Numbered from the stretch's first letter, positions 44,633 to 53,481 are shown. The stretch is DNA of 64,000 nt from Microbacterium paraoxydans (GCF_019056515.1 NZ_CP064873.1:1116001-1180000), one strand, 5' to 3'. Program-made: numbers and translations. Notes: generated from the letters alone by a model not told the origin.

Positions 44633-45583
44633 TTGCGCCCGGGGCGAGCTCCCGATGAGTCCCCGATATGGGCGTACGACGACCCGAAAGTCAAAGCCTT
44701 GCTTCAGAAGACCCGTGCGCTTCGGCGCGCCTCCGACGCGGCAGCCGCTCGCGCCACCGTCACCCGTACACCCCTCATCGCCCTCGGCGCCGCCACGGCC
44801 GCGCTCGTCGGCATCACCCTCAGCGTGGGCCTCGCCTCCGCCCCGGCGGCCGGAGCGGAGCGCTCCGACGCCACCTCCGCCGTCACGAGCCACGACCTCG
44901 GCACCGAGCCCCTCACCCGCATCGCCGATCAGGCCGTCATGACGGTCTCGAACGCCACCGATGCGGTCGCCGCGGCGAAGAGCCTCTCCACGGAGGTCGC
45001 CGAGTCGGGCCTCGACGTGGGCGCGGCGGCGTCCGTCGACACCACCGCTCTCGAGGACGACCTGGAGACCCTCGCCGATCGATCCACCCTCCCGCTGGTC
45101 CTCATCACCGTGACAGCCGAGCAGGCCGAAGCCGAGACCGAGAAGGTCGTGACGGCCACCGCAGACCTCCAGAAGGCTTTCACGGCCGCGCAGGAGAAGA
45201 AGGCGGCAGAGGACGCCGCCCGCGCCGCCGAGGAGAAGGCGGCGGCCGCAGCGGCGGCGCTCGCCTCCGCGAACACGCCGGACGGGGCTCGGGCCACCGC
45301 ACAGCAGATGATGGCCGACCGCTACGGCTGGGGCGGCGAGCAGTTCTCCTGCCTGAACTCGCTGTGGAACAAGGAGTCCGGCTGGAACTACCAGGCGTAC
45401 AACAACGACGGGGGAGCGACCGGCATCCCGCAGGCGCTGCCCGGCAGCAAGATGGCCTCGGCGGGTGCCGACTGGCAGACGAACGCCGCCACCCAGATCG
45501 CCTGGGGCCTGCAGTACATCGCCGACGCCTACGGCACCCCGTGCAGCGCCTGGGGACACTCCCAGGCCATGAACTGGTACTGA
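44633..45583 (+). CDS. Membrane-anchored or secreted lysozyme/transglycosylase-like protein
   Basis: A 316-residue protein. A 45-residue Arg-rich N-terminus, a hydrophobic helix at about 46-70 that ends in APAAGAE (a possible signal cleavage site), an Ala/Glu/Lys-rich coiled coil near 170-250 and a C-terminal muralytic domain. The last carries LNSLWNKESGWNYQAYNNDG with the catalytic Glu, GATGIPQALPG, and two Cys. It likely cuts peptidoglycan. The only in-frame start is TTG at 44633; a CAGACT hexamer seven bases before it fits a leaderless start. An internal start cannot be excluded. Confidence 0.8.
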   Translation: MRPGRAPDESPIWAYDDPKVKALLQKTRALRRASDAAAARATVTRTPLIALGAATAALVGITLSVGLASAPAAGAERSDATSAVTSHDLGTEPLTRIADQAVMTVSNATDAVAAAKSLSTEVAESGLDVGAAASVDTTALEDDLETLADRSTLPLVLITVTAEQAEAETEKVVTATADLQKAFTAAQEKKAAEDAARAAEEKAAAAAAALASANTPDGARATAQQMMADRYGWGGEQFSCLNSLWNKESGWNYQAYNNDGGATGIPQALPGSKMASAGADWQTNAATQIAWGLQYIADAYGTPCSAWGHSQAMNWY

Positions 45584-45688
45584 GCCGCAGAGCGGGCCCC
45601 CTCGCGAACGATTGCCCCTAGCCGACACCCGACACGGACGCTACCGTGACAGGGAGACGGCTGGGGGCGTCGCGATTTCCGAGGAGGA

Positions 45689-46741
45689 ATGGTGCTCGAC
45701 CCCACCGTCTGGCTCGACGTCCCGCAGGAGGTCTCCACGGGCACGCTTCCCGGATGGGAGCGGGTGGACGAGCTCGTGCGGGAGGCGCACGCCCGCTACG
45801 CGGACGAGGTGTCCGGGGAGGTGGCGGACTACATCCCCGTCCTCGCCGCGGTGGATCCGGAGCTGTTCGGGCTCGCGGTGATCGAGGTGGGCGGCGGCAT
45901 CCACGACGCCGGAGACGCCCTGCACGCTTTCTCCATCCAGTCGATCTCCAAGATGTTCGTCTACGCGCTGGCGATCCAGGAGCACGGCCACGAGCGGGTC
46001 CGCGAGATCGTGGGCGTGAACAACACCGGCCTCGCCTTCAACTCGGTCGTGGCGCTGGAGCTCAACGACGGGCATCCGCGCAACCCGATGGTCAACGCCG
46101 GGGCGATCGCGACCACGGCGCTGATGCCCGGCGCCACGGCGGTGGAGCAGTGGGAGCGCGTCCGCGAGGGGCTGTCCGCGTTCGCCGGACGACCGCTGAG
46201 CCTGGACGGCGAGGTCTACGCCTCCGAGGCCGAGTCGAACGAGCGCAACCGCGCACTCGGATGGCTGCTGCGCAGCTACGGACGACTGGCCGGCGATCCG
46301 GACGAGATCGTCGACGTCTACACCCGTCAGTGCGCGCTCAGCGTGACCGCGCACGACCTCGCCGTCATGGGGGCCACGCTCGCCGACGGCGGGGTCAATC
46401 CCGTGACGGGGGAGCGGGTGGTCTCCGCGGACGTCTGCCGTGACACGCTCGCCGTCGTCGCGGCGAGCGGGCTGTACGAGCGGTCCGGGGACTGGCTGTT
46501 CGAGATCGGGCTTCCGGCCAAGTCGGGCGTCTCGGGCGGCCTCGTCGCGGTCTCTCCCGGCAAGGGCGCCGTCGCCGGCTTCTCGCCCCGGCTGGACGAG
46601 GCAGGCAACTCGATCCGGTCGCAGATGGCGATCGGCCACCTGTCGCGGTCGCTGGGGCTGAACCTCTTCGCCTCCGCGCCCGCGCCCGCGCATTCCGACG
46701 ATGCGCGTGTCTCGTCAGCCTTGGAAGGAGAGCGCTCATGA
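45689..46741 (+). CDS. glsA: Glutaminase
   Basis: A 350-residue enzyme that hydrolyses glutamine to glutamate and ammonia, with a beta-lactamase-like fold. The catalytic Ser and Lys lie in FSIQSISKMF (about residues 92-101), and FNSVVALELNDGHPRNPMVNAGAI is the typical substrate-site block. An extra C-terminal segment of 15 residues is low-complexity. The start is either ATG 45689 or GTG 45692: the GAGGAGG box ends one base before the ATG, which favours the GTG. Its stop overlaps the MFS gene as ATGA. Confidence 0.9.
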   Translation: MVLDPTVWLDVPQEVSTGTLPGWERVDELVREAHARYADEVSGEVADYIPVLAAVDPELFGLAVIEVGGGIHDAGDALHAFSIQSISKMFVYALAIQEHGHERVREIVGVNNTGLAFNSVVALELNDGHPRNPMVNAGAIATTALMPGATAVEQWERVREGLSAFAGRPLSLDGEVYASEAESNERNRALGWLLRSYGRLAGDPDEIVDVYTRQCALSVTAHDLAVMGATLADGGVNPVTGERVVSADVCRDTLAVVAASGLYERSGDWLFEIGLPAKSGVSGGLVAVSPGKGAVAGFSPRLDEAGNSIRSQMAIGHLSRSLGLNLFASAPAPAHSDDARVSSALEGERS

Positions 46742-48363
46742 CCCGCACGGCCCCCGCCCCCGCGAAGACGTCCTGGCTGCCGATGGTCAGCCTGTTCCTC
46801 GCACAGGTGCTCATGTCCTTCAACGTCGCGGCGCTGCCGATCTCGCTCGGCGGCATGGTGAGCGACTTCGGCGTCCCGCCGACCGTCGCGAGCACGACGA
46901 TCGTGATGTACGGCCTCGCCGTCGCGGCGCTCGTGATGACCGGGGCCAAGCTCGGGCAGCGCGTCGGCTGGGTGCTGATCTTCCGCGTCGTCGTCGCGCT
47001 CTTCGCGGGGTCGGCCGTGATGATGCTCCTCGCCCCGACCGTCTGGTGGGCCATCGCCGGACAGGCCGTGGCGGGAGCGGCCGCCGCGATCATCGTCCCC
47101 TCGATCGTGGCCCTGATCGCCGAGAACTACCGGGGCGCGCAGCAGGCCACGGCCATCGGTGCGATCGGCTCGGCGCGCGCGATCTCCGGTGTCAGCGCCT
47201 TCCTCATCGGAGGGACGCTCGGGACGCTCGTCGGGTGGCGTCCGCTCTTCGTCATCGTGCTGGCGATCGCCGTCGCGGTCTTCGCCCTGAGCTTCACGCT
47301 GCGCGGCGACCGCGGCGATGCGGCGATCCGCATCGATCTCGTCGCGGCCCTCCTCATCGGCGCGGCGATCGTGCTGCTCACCCTCGGGTTCAACAACCTC
47401 AACAGCTGGGGAGCGCTCGCGGCGGCGCCGTCCGCCCCGTTCTCCATCCTCGGGCTCTCGCCGGCACCGATCTTCATCGTGTCGGGGATCATCCTGGGCC
47501 AGGGGTTCTTCCTGTGGACCCGGCGGCGGATGGCCGAGGGGAAGGTGCCGCTCATCGACCTGAGCGTGCTGGGGTCGTCCCGGGAGCGCGCCGCGGTGTA
47601 CGCCATGTTCATCGTCGTGGCGCTGGAAGCCTGCGTGAACTTCACGGTGCCGCTGTACATCCAGATCGTCCAGGGGCGGACGCCGTTCGACACCGCCCTC
47701 GCGATGATGCCGTTCAACCTCACGGTGTTCGTCACGGCGACGCTCGTCGTGCGGTTCTACACGCGCTACCCGCCGCGCACGATCGGCGTCTTCGGGTTCA
47801 TCCTCACGACGGCGGCGCTCGTCTGGTTGTCCGTCGTCGTGACGAACAACTGGGAGACCGTGCCGACCATCGCCGGCCTCATCGTGTTCGGCATCGGCCA
47901 GGGCGCGCTCGTCACCCTGGTCTTCAACGTGCTCGTGACCGCGGCGCCGCCCGAGCTCGCCGGCGACGTGGGATCGTTGCGCGGCACCACGCAGAACCTC
48001 GCCTCCGCGGTCGGGACGGCGCTCGCCGGGGCGCTGCTGGTCTCGCTGCTCGCGCTCAACGTCGGACGCGCGGTCGTGGAGCATCCGGACCTGCCGCCGT
48101 CGCTGGTGTCGCAGGTCGACCTGAACGAGGTGAACTTCGTCAGCAACGACGAACTGCGTGCGGTCCTGGAGACCACGTACGCGACGCCGGAACAGGTCGA
48201 CGCCGCGGTCGCCGTGAACGAGGAGTCGCGCCTGCGCACGCTCAAGCTCGGCCTGCTGATCCTCGCCGCGGTGAGCGCGCTCGCGATCCTGCCGGCGTCG
48301 CGCCTGCCGAACTACCGTCCGCACGAGATCCCGGATCCCTCGCCGGCCGGGCCGGGGGAGTGA
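46738..48363 (+). CDS. MFS transporter coupled to glutaminase
   Basis: A 541-residue DHA2-like major facilitator with about 14 hydrophobic segments. Motif A-like GAKLGQRVGWVLIFR and motif C region GSARAISGVSAFLIGG are visible. A soluble loop of about 65 residues (residues 445-510) sits before the last helix. Coupling to glutaminase suggests export of glutamate, ammonia-linked metabolites or an acid-stress role like the glutaminase-transporter pairs of enteric bacteria, but the family more often exports drugs. Substrate unknown. Confidence 0.82.
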   Translation: MTRTAPAPAKTSWLPMVSLFLAQVLMSFNVAALPISLGGMVSDFGVPPTVASTTIVMYGLAVAALVMTGAKLGQRVGWVLIFRVVVALFAGSAVMMLLAPTVWWAIAGQAVAGAAAAIIVPSIVALIAENYRGAQQATAIGAIGSARAISGVSAFLIGGTLGTLVGWRPLFVIVLAIAVAVFALSFTLRGDRGDAAIRIDLVAALLIGAAIVLLTLGFNNLNSWGALAAAPSAPFSILGLSPAPIFIVSGIILGQGFFLWTRRRMAEGKVPLIDLSVLGSSRERAAVYAMFIVVALEACVNFTVPLYIQIVQGRTPFDTALAMMPFNLTVFVTATLVVRFYTRYPPRTIGVFGFILTTAALVWLSVVVTNNWETVPTIAGLIVFGIGQGALVTLVFNVLVTAAPPELAGDVGSLRGTTQNLASAVGTALAGALLVSLLALNVGRAVVEHPDLPPSLVSQVDLNEVNFVSNDELRAVLETTYATPEQVDAAVAVNEESRLRTLKLGLLILAAVSALAILPASRLPNYRPHEIPDPSPAGPGE

Positions 48364-48366
48364 CCC

Positions 48367-48915
48367 TCAGCGGAGCTCGGAGATGAGCACGGCGCTCGTC
48401 CCGGGCGCGATGGCCTCGAACACGTGCGCCGCATCGCCGGCATACGTCAGGTAGTCGCCCGGGTTCAGCACCACGGCATCCTCGGGCGGGCCGACCCGCG
48501 CCTGCCCGGCGATGAGGATCACGTGCTCGATCGTGCCCGCATGGTGGGGGTCCGAGCGTCGGGGGTCGCCGGGCTCCGCCTGGATGAGGTACACGTCGCG
48601 CCGGGCGCCCGGAGGGCTCGCCGAGAGGAGTGTGGCGCTGTAGGCGGCGGCAGAGGAGGGCACCCCCGCGAGGTCGTCGGCGCGGATGAGGGTGGGGGCG
48701 TTGGCCTGCTGGTCGACGAGCACCGCGAAGGGCACGCCGAGCGCGACGCCCAGCGCCCACAGCGTCTCGACGCTCGGGTTGCCGGCACCGCTCTCGAGCT
48801 GGGAGACCGTCGCCTTGGAGATGCCGGCCCGCCGGGCGAGCTCGGAGACGGACAGGTTCGCCGCCTCGCGCTCGCGGCGGAGCGTGCGGGCGATGCGGGT
48901 GCGGAGATCGTCCAT
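48367..48915 (-). CDS. XRE-cupin transcriptional regulator
   Basis: A 182-residue repressor-like protein. An N-terminal helix-turn-helix of the XRE type (about 10-65; LSVSELARRAGISKATVSQLE) and a C-terminal cupin (about 105-180; HHAGTIEHVILIAGQARV, LNPGDYLTYAGDAAHVFEA) that would sense a small ligand. It is divergent from azlCD with 105 bases between the starts, so it most likely controls that amino-acid exporter. A CATGAT hexamer at leaderless distance precedes its ATG. Confidence 0.87.
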   Translation of the reverse strand: MDDLRTRIARTLRREREAANLSVSELARRAGISKATVSQLESGAGNPSVETLWALGVALGVPFAVLVDQQANAPTLIRADDLAGVPSSAAAYSATLLSASPPGARRDVYLIQAEPGDPRRSDPHHAGTIEHVILIAGQARVGPPEDAVVLNPGDYLTYAGDAAHVFEAIAPGTSAVLISELR

Positions 48916-48930
48916 GCGTTCATCATGGCA

Positions 48931-48940
48931 AACGATCGTT
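48931..48940. promoter_or_regulatory. Palindrome AACGATCGTT between XRE-cupin gene and azlC
   Basis: A perfect 10-bp palindrome, extended imperfectly to both sides, sits next to the regulator start and four bases upstream of the azlC -35 box (TTGACT, 48944-48949). It is a good candidate for the regulator's operator. Confidence 0.45.
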
Positions 48941-48943
48941 CGC

Positions 48944-48972
48944 TTGACTATGCATCCAGGCATGTTCAGAAT
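48944..48972 (+). promoter_or_regulatory. Promoter of azlCD
   Basis: TTGACT, a 17-base spacer and CAGAAT. The -35 box matches five of six consensus bases and the -10 box four. Two copies of TGTTCAG lie at 48963 and 48982, over and after the -10 box. Confidence 0.5.
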
Positions 48973-49020
48973 GATGATCGTGTGTTCAGTGAAGCGAACG
49001 TCGTGGCGGAGCGGACCCCG

Positions 49021-49731
49021 ATGACCGCCGAGCGCGAGGTGTGGCGCGAGGCGCTCGGCGTCGTGCTCGCGACGAGCGCCTACGGGATCTCCTTCGGCGC
49101 GCTCGCCGTGGCCGCGGGCCTCGACGTGTGGCAGACATGCGTGCTCAGTCTCCTGATGTTCACCGGGGGATCGCAGTTCGCCTTCGTGGGAGTCTTCACC
49201 GCCGGCGGACTGGCCGCCCTGCCCTCGGCGATCGCGTCCGCCGCCCTGCTCGGGGTGCGCAACGTCGCCTACGGGATGCGCATGTCGCCGGTCGTCGGCG
49301 GGGGACCGGCACGACGAGCGCTCGCCGCGCACTTCACGATCGACGAGTCCACCGCCGTGGCGATCGCGCAGGACGATCCGCGCCTGCGCCGGGTGGGATT
49401 CTGGGTCACGGGTGTCGGCATCTTCCTCGGCTGGAACCTCACCACGCTCGTCGGTGCGCTGGTCGGCGACGTGCTCGGCGACCCGAAGGCCTGGGGTCTG
49501 GATGCGGCGGCGGCCGCGGCGTTCCTCGCCCTGCTGTGGCCGCGTCTGCGTCAACGGCAGGCGGTCGCCGTCGGGATCGCGGCCGCCGTGATCGCGGCCG
49601 CCCTCACCCCGTTCCTCCTGCCCGGACTCCCGGTGCTCGTCGCCGCTCTCGTCGCGATCGTCGTCGGATGGTTCAACTGGCTCGGAACGCCGCGACCCGC
49701 AGGCGCCGGCGAAGGGGAGGGGTCCGCATGA
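49021..49731 (+). CDS. azlC: AzlC-family branched-chain amino acid exporter subunit
   Basis: A 236-residue membrane protein with six to eight hydrophobic segments. The AzlC blocks FGALAVAAGL, MFTGGSQFAFVG and NVAYGMRMSP are all present. With AzlD it exports branched-chain amino acids or their analogues. The ATG at 49021 follows GGAG at a long but usable distance; an in-frame GTG upstream is possible. The stop overlaps azlD. Confidence 0.9.
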   Translation: MTAEREVWREALGVVLATSAYGISFGALAVAAGLDVWQTCVLSLLMFTGGSQFAFVGVFTAGGLAALPSAIASAALLGVRNVAYGMRMSPVVGGGPARRALAAHFTIDESTAVAIAQDDPRLRRVGFWVTGVGIFLGWNLTTLVGALVGDVLGDPKAWGLDAAAAAAFLALLWPRLRQRQAVAVGIAAAVIAAALTPFLLPGLPVLVAALVAIVVGWFNWLGTPRPAGAGEGEGSA

Positions 49732-50042
49732 CCCTCTGGAGCGCCATCCTCCTCGCGGCCCTGATCTGCCTCGCCCTGAAGGCCGTGGGCTATCTCGTGC
49801 CGCCGAAGGTGCTCGAAGCGCCGCGCCCCGCCCGTATCTCCGATCTCCTCACCGTCGCGCTGCTCGCCGCCCTCGTCGCGGTGCAGTCGCTCGGCGACGG
49901 GCAGGCCATCACCGTCGACGCGCGTGTCCCCGCCCTGCTCGTCGCAGCGGGACTCCTCTGGCTGCGGCAGTCGTTCCTCGTGGTGGTGGCCGCCGCCGCC
50001 CTCGTCGCCGCGCTGCTGCGGCTGTTCGGTCTCGCCGCCTGA
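49728..50042 (+). CDS. azlD: AzlD-family exporter small subunit
   Basis: A 104-residue protein with four hydrophobic segments and the AzlD pattern (LKAVGYLVPPKVLEAPRPARISDLLTVALLAAL is quoted only in part here: KAVGYLVPPKVL). It is the partner of AzlC, and the ATGA overlap couples the two. Ends 40 bases before the next gene. Confidence 0.88.
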   Translation: MTLWSAILLAALICLALKAVGYLVPPKVLEAPRPARISDLLTVALLAALVAVQSLGDGQAITVDARVPALLVAAGLLWLRQSFLVVVAAAALVAALLRLFGLAA

Positions 50043-50070
50043 CACGTCGTTCCGCCGGACAGCGCCCGGG

Positions 50071-50076
50071 TAGGAT
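50071..50076 (+). promoter_or_regulatory. -10 element TAGGAT for the DUF6113-like gene
   Basis: TAGGAT, six bases before the GTG at 50083; leaderless spacing. Confidence 0.55.
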
Positions 50077-50082
50077 CGGGGG

Positions 50083-50493
50083 GTGCGCGGGAAGTGGTTG
50101 TCGAGGGTGCTGTCCTGGGTGGCTGCTGCCCTGGTGGGTGGGGTCTACGGCGTGGCCGGGACCATCGCACACAGCGTCATGTGGGGGCCGATCCCGATCG
50201 GCCTCATCGTCGCCGCCATCGCCTGCGCCGCGATCCTCATCGCCGTCCGTGCGCTCACCCACGACCGGGGAGCGGCCGTTGCCGCCGGTCTGGGGATGCT
50301 GGGCATGATCGTGCTCATCTCGGGCGTCGGCCCCGGCGGCTCCGTCGTCGTGCAGGACACCCTCGCCGGGCGCATCTGGACGTATCTCGCCGCCGGCATC
50401 GTGCTGCTGGTCATCGCGTGGCCGTCGTTCTCCCGGCAGCCGGTCCGCCCCGCCACGCCGTCCTCGGAGGAACCCGAGGTCCACGGGTCGTAG
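50083..50493 (+). CDS. Small membrane protein (DUF6113-like)
   Basis: A 136-residue protein with four hydrophobic segments at about 8-30, 36-55, 64-84 and 96-114, and a polar C-terminal tail. It lies just before the ferredoxin gene, where many actinobacteria keep a short membrane protein labelled DUF6113. Function unknown. Its GTG is six bases after TAGGAT. Confidence 0.65.
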   Translation: MRGKWLSRVLSWVAAALVGGVYGVAGTIAHSVMWGPIPIGLIVAAIACAAILIAVRALTHDRGAAVAAGLGMLGMIVLISGVGPGGSVVVQDTLAGRIWTYLAAGIVLLVIAWPSFSRQPVRPATPSSEEPEVHGS

Positions 50494-50496
50494 ACT
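50491..50496 (+). promoter_or_regulatory. -10 element TAGACT for the ferredoxin gene
   Basis: TAGACT overlaps the stop of the preceding gene (its first three bases are that gene's TAG) and lies six bases before the GTG at 50503. Confidence 0.6.
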
Positions 50497-50502
50497 GAGG
50501 GG

Positions 50503-50823
50503 GTGACGTATGTGATCGCCCTCCCGTGCGTCGATGTCAAGGATCGCGCCTGCATCGACGAGTGCCCCGTTGACTGCATCTACGAGGGCGAACGGTCGCT
50601 CTACATCCACCCCGACGAGTGCGTGGACTGCGGAGCGTGCGAGCCGGTGTGCCCGGTCGAGGCGATCTACTACGAGGACGACCTGCCCGACGAGTGGCAG
50701 GACTACTACAAGGCCAACGTCGAGTTCTTCGACGAGATCGGCTCGCCCGGCGGCGCCGCCAAGGTCGGCGTCTACCCGTTCGACCACCCGATCATCGCCG
50801 CGCTCCCGCCGCAGGGCGAGTAG
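50503..50823 (+). CDS. fdxA: Seven-iron ferredoxin
   Basis: A 106-residue FdxA-type ferredoxin carrying a 3Fe-4S and a 4Fe-4S cluster. Cysteines are at 9, 17, 21, 25, 40, 43, 46 and 50, in the patterns C-x7-C-x3-CP and CxxCxxCxxxCP. The acidic C-terminal half with [23 protein letters not shown] is diagnostic of the actinobacterial/FdxA group. It feeds electrons to redox enzymes such as cytochrome P450s or reductases. dapC starts 9 bases after it, a pairing kept across actinobacteria. Confidence 0.94.
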   Translation: MTYVIALPCVDVKDRACIDECPVDCIYEGERSLYIHPDECVDCGACEPVCPVEAIYYEDDLPDEWQDYYKANVEFFDEIGSPGGAAKVGVYPFDHPIIAALPPQGE

Positions 50824-50832
50824 GCGCGCTCC

Positions 50833-51945
50833 GTGAGCGTCCGCGACCTCGCCGACTACCCGTGGGACGCCGTGGTCCCGTATCGTGAGCGCGCCGCCCG
50901 GCACCCGGGCGGTCTCGTCGACCTCTCCGTCGGCTCGCCGGTCGACCCCACGCCGGAGATCATCCGTCAGGCCCTCGCCGCGGCGACCGATGCCCACGCC
51001 TACCCGCAGACCGTCGGCACCCCCGCGCTCCGGGAGGCCATCGTCGACTGGTACGCCCGCCGCCGCGGCGTCCCGGACCTCCGGGTCGACAACGTGCTGC
51101 CAACGATCGGCTCCAAGGAGCTCGTCGCGCTCCTGCCCACGCTGCTGGGGCTCGGCGCCGGAGACATCGTGGTGCATCCTCGCGTTGCGTACCCGACGTA
51201 TGAGGTCGGCGCGCGGGTGGCAGGGGCGACACCTCTCGCGGTCGACGACCCGGCGGAGTGGCCGGAGGGCGCCAAGCTCATCTGGATCAACACCCCGGGC
51301 AACCCCGACGGCCGCACCTGGACGGTCGACGAGCTCGCCGCGGCGGTGCAGCGGGCGCGGGAACTGGGCGCCGTGCTGGCCAGCGACGAGTGCTACGCCG
51401 AGCTCGGCTGGGACGGCCCCTGGGCGGACGAGGCTATCCCGTCGGTGCTCGACCCCCGGGTGACCGGCGGCACGCGGGCGAATCTGCTCAGCGTGTACTC
51501 GCTGAGCAAGCAGTCCAACCTCGCGGGTTATCGGGCGGCCTTCGTCGCCGGCTGCGCCCGCGTGGTCGGCGAGCTCCTCGCCGCGCGTAAGCACCTCGGC
51601 CTCATGCCGCCCGCGCCGGTGCAGCAGGCGATGATCGTCGCCCTCGGTGACGACGCACACGTCGCGGCGCAGAAGGAGCTCTACCGTGAGCGGCGGGCGC
51701 TGCTGCTGCCCGCCGTCGAGGCTGCCGGCTTCCGCATCGATGGCTCGCAGGCCGGGCTGTACCTCTGGGCGACCGAGGGGCGCGACGCCTGGGAGTCGAT
51801 GGCGCGTCTCGCCGACCTCGGGATCCTCGCGGGTCCCGGGCACTTCTACGGCGCCTCGTCGCCTGCGCACGTGCGGCTGTCGCTGACGGCGCCGACCGAC
51901 CGCGTCGCGGAAGCGGCGCGACGCCTGCGCGGCGCGGATCTGTAG
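50833..51945 (+). CDS. dapC: Succinyldiaminopimelate transaminase
   Basis: A 370-residue class I PLP aminotransferase that makes N-succinyl-LL-diaminopimelate from the keto precursor, in lysine and peptidoglycan synthesis. The PLP Lys is in YSLSKQSNLAGYR (about residue 225), with NTPGNPDGR and the SDECYAELG Asp upstream. The assignment to DapC rests on its place after fdxA, as in other actinobacteria, and on dapD and dapE further right. It starts with GTG. Confidence 0.9.
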   Translation: MSVRDLADYPWDAVVPYRERAARHPGGLVDLSVGSPVDPTPEIIRQALAAATDAHAYPQTVGTPALREAIVDWYARRRGVPDLRVDNVLPTIGSKELVALLPTLLGLGAGDIVVHPRVAYPTYEVGARVAGATPLAVDDPAEWPEGAKLIWINTPGNPDGRTWTVDELAAAVQRARELGAVLASDECYAELGWDGPWADEAIPSVLDPRVTGGTRANLLSVYSLSKQSNLAGYRAAFVAGCARVVGELLAARKHLGLMPPAPVQQAMIVALGDDAHVAAQKELYRERRALLLPAVEAAGFRIDGSQAGLYLWATEGRDAWESMARLADLGILAGPGHFYGASSPAHVRLSLTAPTDRVAEAARRLRGADL

Positions 51946-51978
51946 GATCCCTCCCTGTTGCAGCCATCCCTTTGGCGG

Positions 51979-52010
51979 TTGTCACAGTAGGCCTGCGTGA
52001 CGACTAGGCT
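51979..52010 (+). promoter_or_regulatory. Possible gltA promoter
   Basis: TTGTCA (51979-51984) and TAGGCT (52005-52010) lie in the 190-base gap, but the 20-base spacer is longer than ideal. A leader of about 120 bases would follow. Confidence 0.3.
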
Positions 52011-52135
52011 GTAAAGGCGATTCGGTCGGCACCCGGCCCGGCGCTCGGCGCCAGAGATATCGCCAGTTCCGGCTTGATCAAGAACTTGCTGACGCCCGCG
52101 ACGCCGGGGCGATCAGACAGAAGGAGGAGGTCCGC

Positions 52136-53425
52136 GTGAGCGCTGCGGCAGACCAGACGGCGAAGCTGACGATCGGCGACACCACCGCCGAATTCCCCCT
52201 GGTGCGCGGTACCGCGGGCCACGACAGCATCGACTTCTCGACGCTGACCCGTCAGACCGGCTACACCGGGCTCGACTACGGCTTCGTCAACACCGCCTCC
52301 ACGAAGTCGGACATCACCTTCATCGACGGCGACAAGGGCATCCTGCGCTACCGCGGCTACCCGATCGAGCAGCTCGCCGGCAGCACCAGCTACCTCGAGG
52401 TCGCGTGGCTGCTCATCTACGGGGAGCTCCCGTCCGCCGGAGAGCTGGCCGAGTTCGACGAGAAGATCCGTCGGCACACGCTGCTGCACGAAGACCTCAA
52501 GCGCTTCTTCTCGGCGCTGCCGCACACCGCGCACCCCATGTCGGTGCTCTCCTCCGCCGTCGCCGCCCTGTCGACGTACTACGAGGGGCAGACCGACCCG
52601 CACAACCCCGAGCACGTCGAGCTGAACACCATCCGCATGCTCGCCAAGCTGCCGGTCATCGCCGCCTACGCGCACAAGAAGAGCGTCGGCCAGGCGTTCC
52701 TCTACCCGGACAACTCGCTCGGTTTCGTGGAGAACTTCCTCAAGCTGAACTTCGGCGTGAACTCCGAGCCGTACGAGATCAACCCGACCATGGTGAAGGC
52801 CCTCGAACTGCTGCTCATCCTGCACGAGGACCACGAGCAGAACGCCTCGACCTCCACCGTCCGCCTCGTCGGCTCCACGGGAGCCAACCAGTTCGCGTCC
52901 GTGTCGGCCGGCATCCAGGCGCTCTCGGGTCCGCTGCACGGCGGCGCGAACGAGGCCGTGCTGACCATGCTCGGCCAGATCCGCGACTCGGGCCAGAGCG
53001 TCTCGCGGTTCGTCGAGCGGGTGAAGAACAAGGAAGAGGGCGTGAAGCTCATGGGCTTCGGGCACCGGGTATACAAGAACTACGACCCGCGCGCCAAGCT
53101 CGTCAAGGAGGCCGCGGACGAGGTGCTGAGCTCGCTCGGCGTCACCGACCCGCTCCTGGACCTCGCGAAGGAGCTCGAGGAGATCGCCCTCGCGGACGAC
53201 TACTTCCGTGAGCGTCGCCTGTATCCGAACGTCGACTTCTACACGGGCGTGATCTACAAGGCGATGGGCTTCCCCACGCGGATGTTCACGGTCCTCTTCG
53301 CGATCGGCCGCCTGCCCGGCTGGCTCGCCCAGTGGCGCGAGCTCCAGCTCGACCCGCAGACGAAGATCGGCCGTCCGCAGCAGCTCTACACCGGGTCGCC
53401 GGAGCGCGCCTTCCCGACGCGCTGA
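52136..53425 (+). CDS. gltA: Citrate synthase
   Basis: A 429-residue type II citrate synthase (oxaloacetate plus acetyl-CoA to citrate). The catalytic residues are visible in GPLHGGANEAV (His), GFGHRVYKNYDPRA (His) and PNVDFYTGV (Asp). The N-terminal beta region of about 60 residues typical of the hexameric bacterial form is present. GTG start with GGAGGAGG upstream. A 17-bp stem-loop follows. Confidence 0.96.
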   Translation: MSAAADQTAKLTIGDTTAEFPLVRGTAGHDSIDFSTLTRQTGYTGLDYGFVNTASTKSDITFIDGDKGILRYRGYPIEQLAGSTSYLEVAWLLIYGELPSAGELAEFDEKIRRHTLLHEDLKRFFSALPHTAHPMSVLSSAVAALSTYYEGQTDPHNPEHVELNTIRMLAKLPVIAAYAHKKSVGQAFLYPDNSLGFVENFLKLNFGVNSEPYEINPTMVKALELLLILHEDHEQNASTSTVRLVGSTGANQFASVSAGIQALSGPLHGGANEAVLTMLGQIRDSGQSVSRFVERVKNKEEGVKLMGFGHRVYKNYDPRAKLVKEAADEVLSSLGVTDPLLDLAKELEEIALADDYFRERRLYPNVDFYTGVIYKAMGFPTRMFTVLFAIGRLPGWLAQWRELQLDPQTKIGRPQQLYTGSPERAFPTR

Positions 53426-53443
53426 GCGCGGCGCCGCAGACGC

Positions 53444-53481
53444 CGAAGGCCCCCTCGCACCGGAGTGCGAGGGGGCCTTCG
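53444..53481. terminator. Bidirectional terminator between gltA and the DEAD-box gene
   Basis: Perfect 17-bp arms CGAAGGCCCCCTCGCAC (53444-53460) and GTGCGAGGGGGCCTTCG (53465-53481) with loop CGGA. It lies between the convergent stops at 53425 and 53505 and can serve both. Confidence 0.85.
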
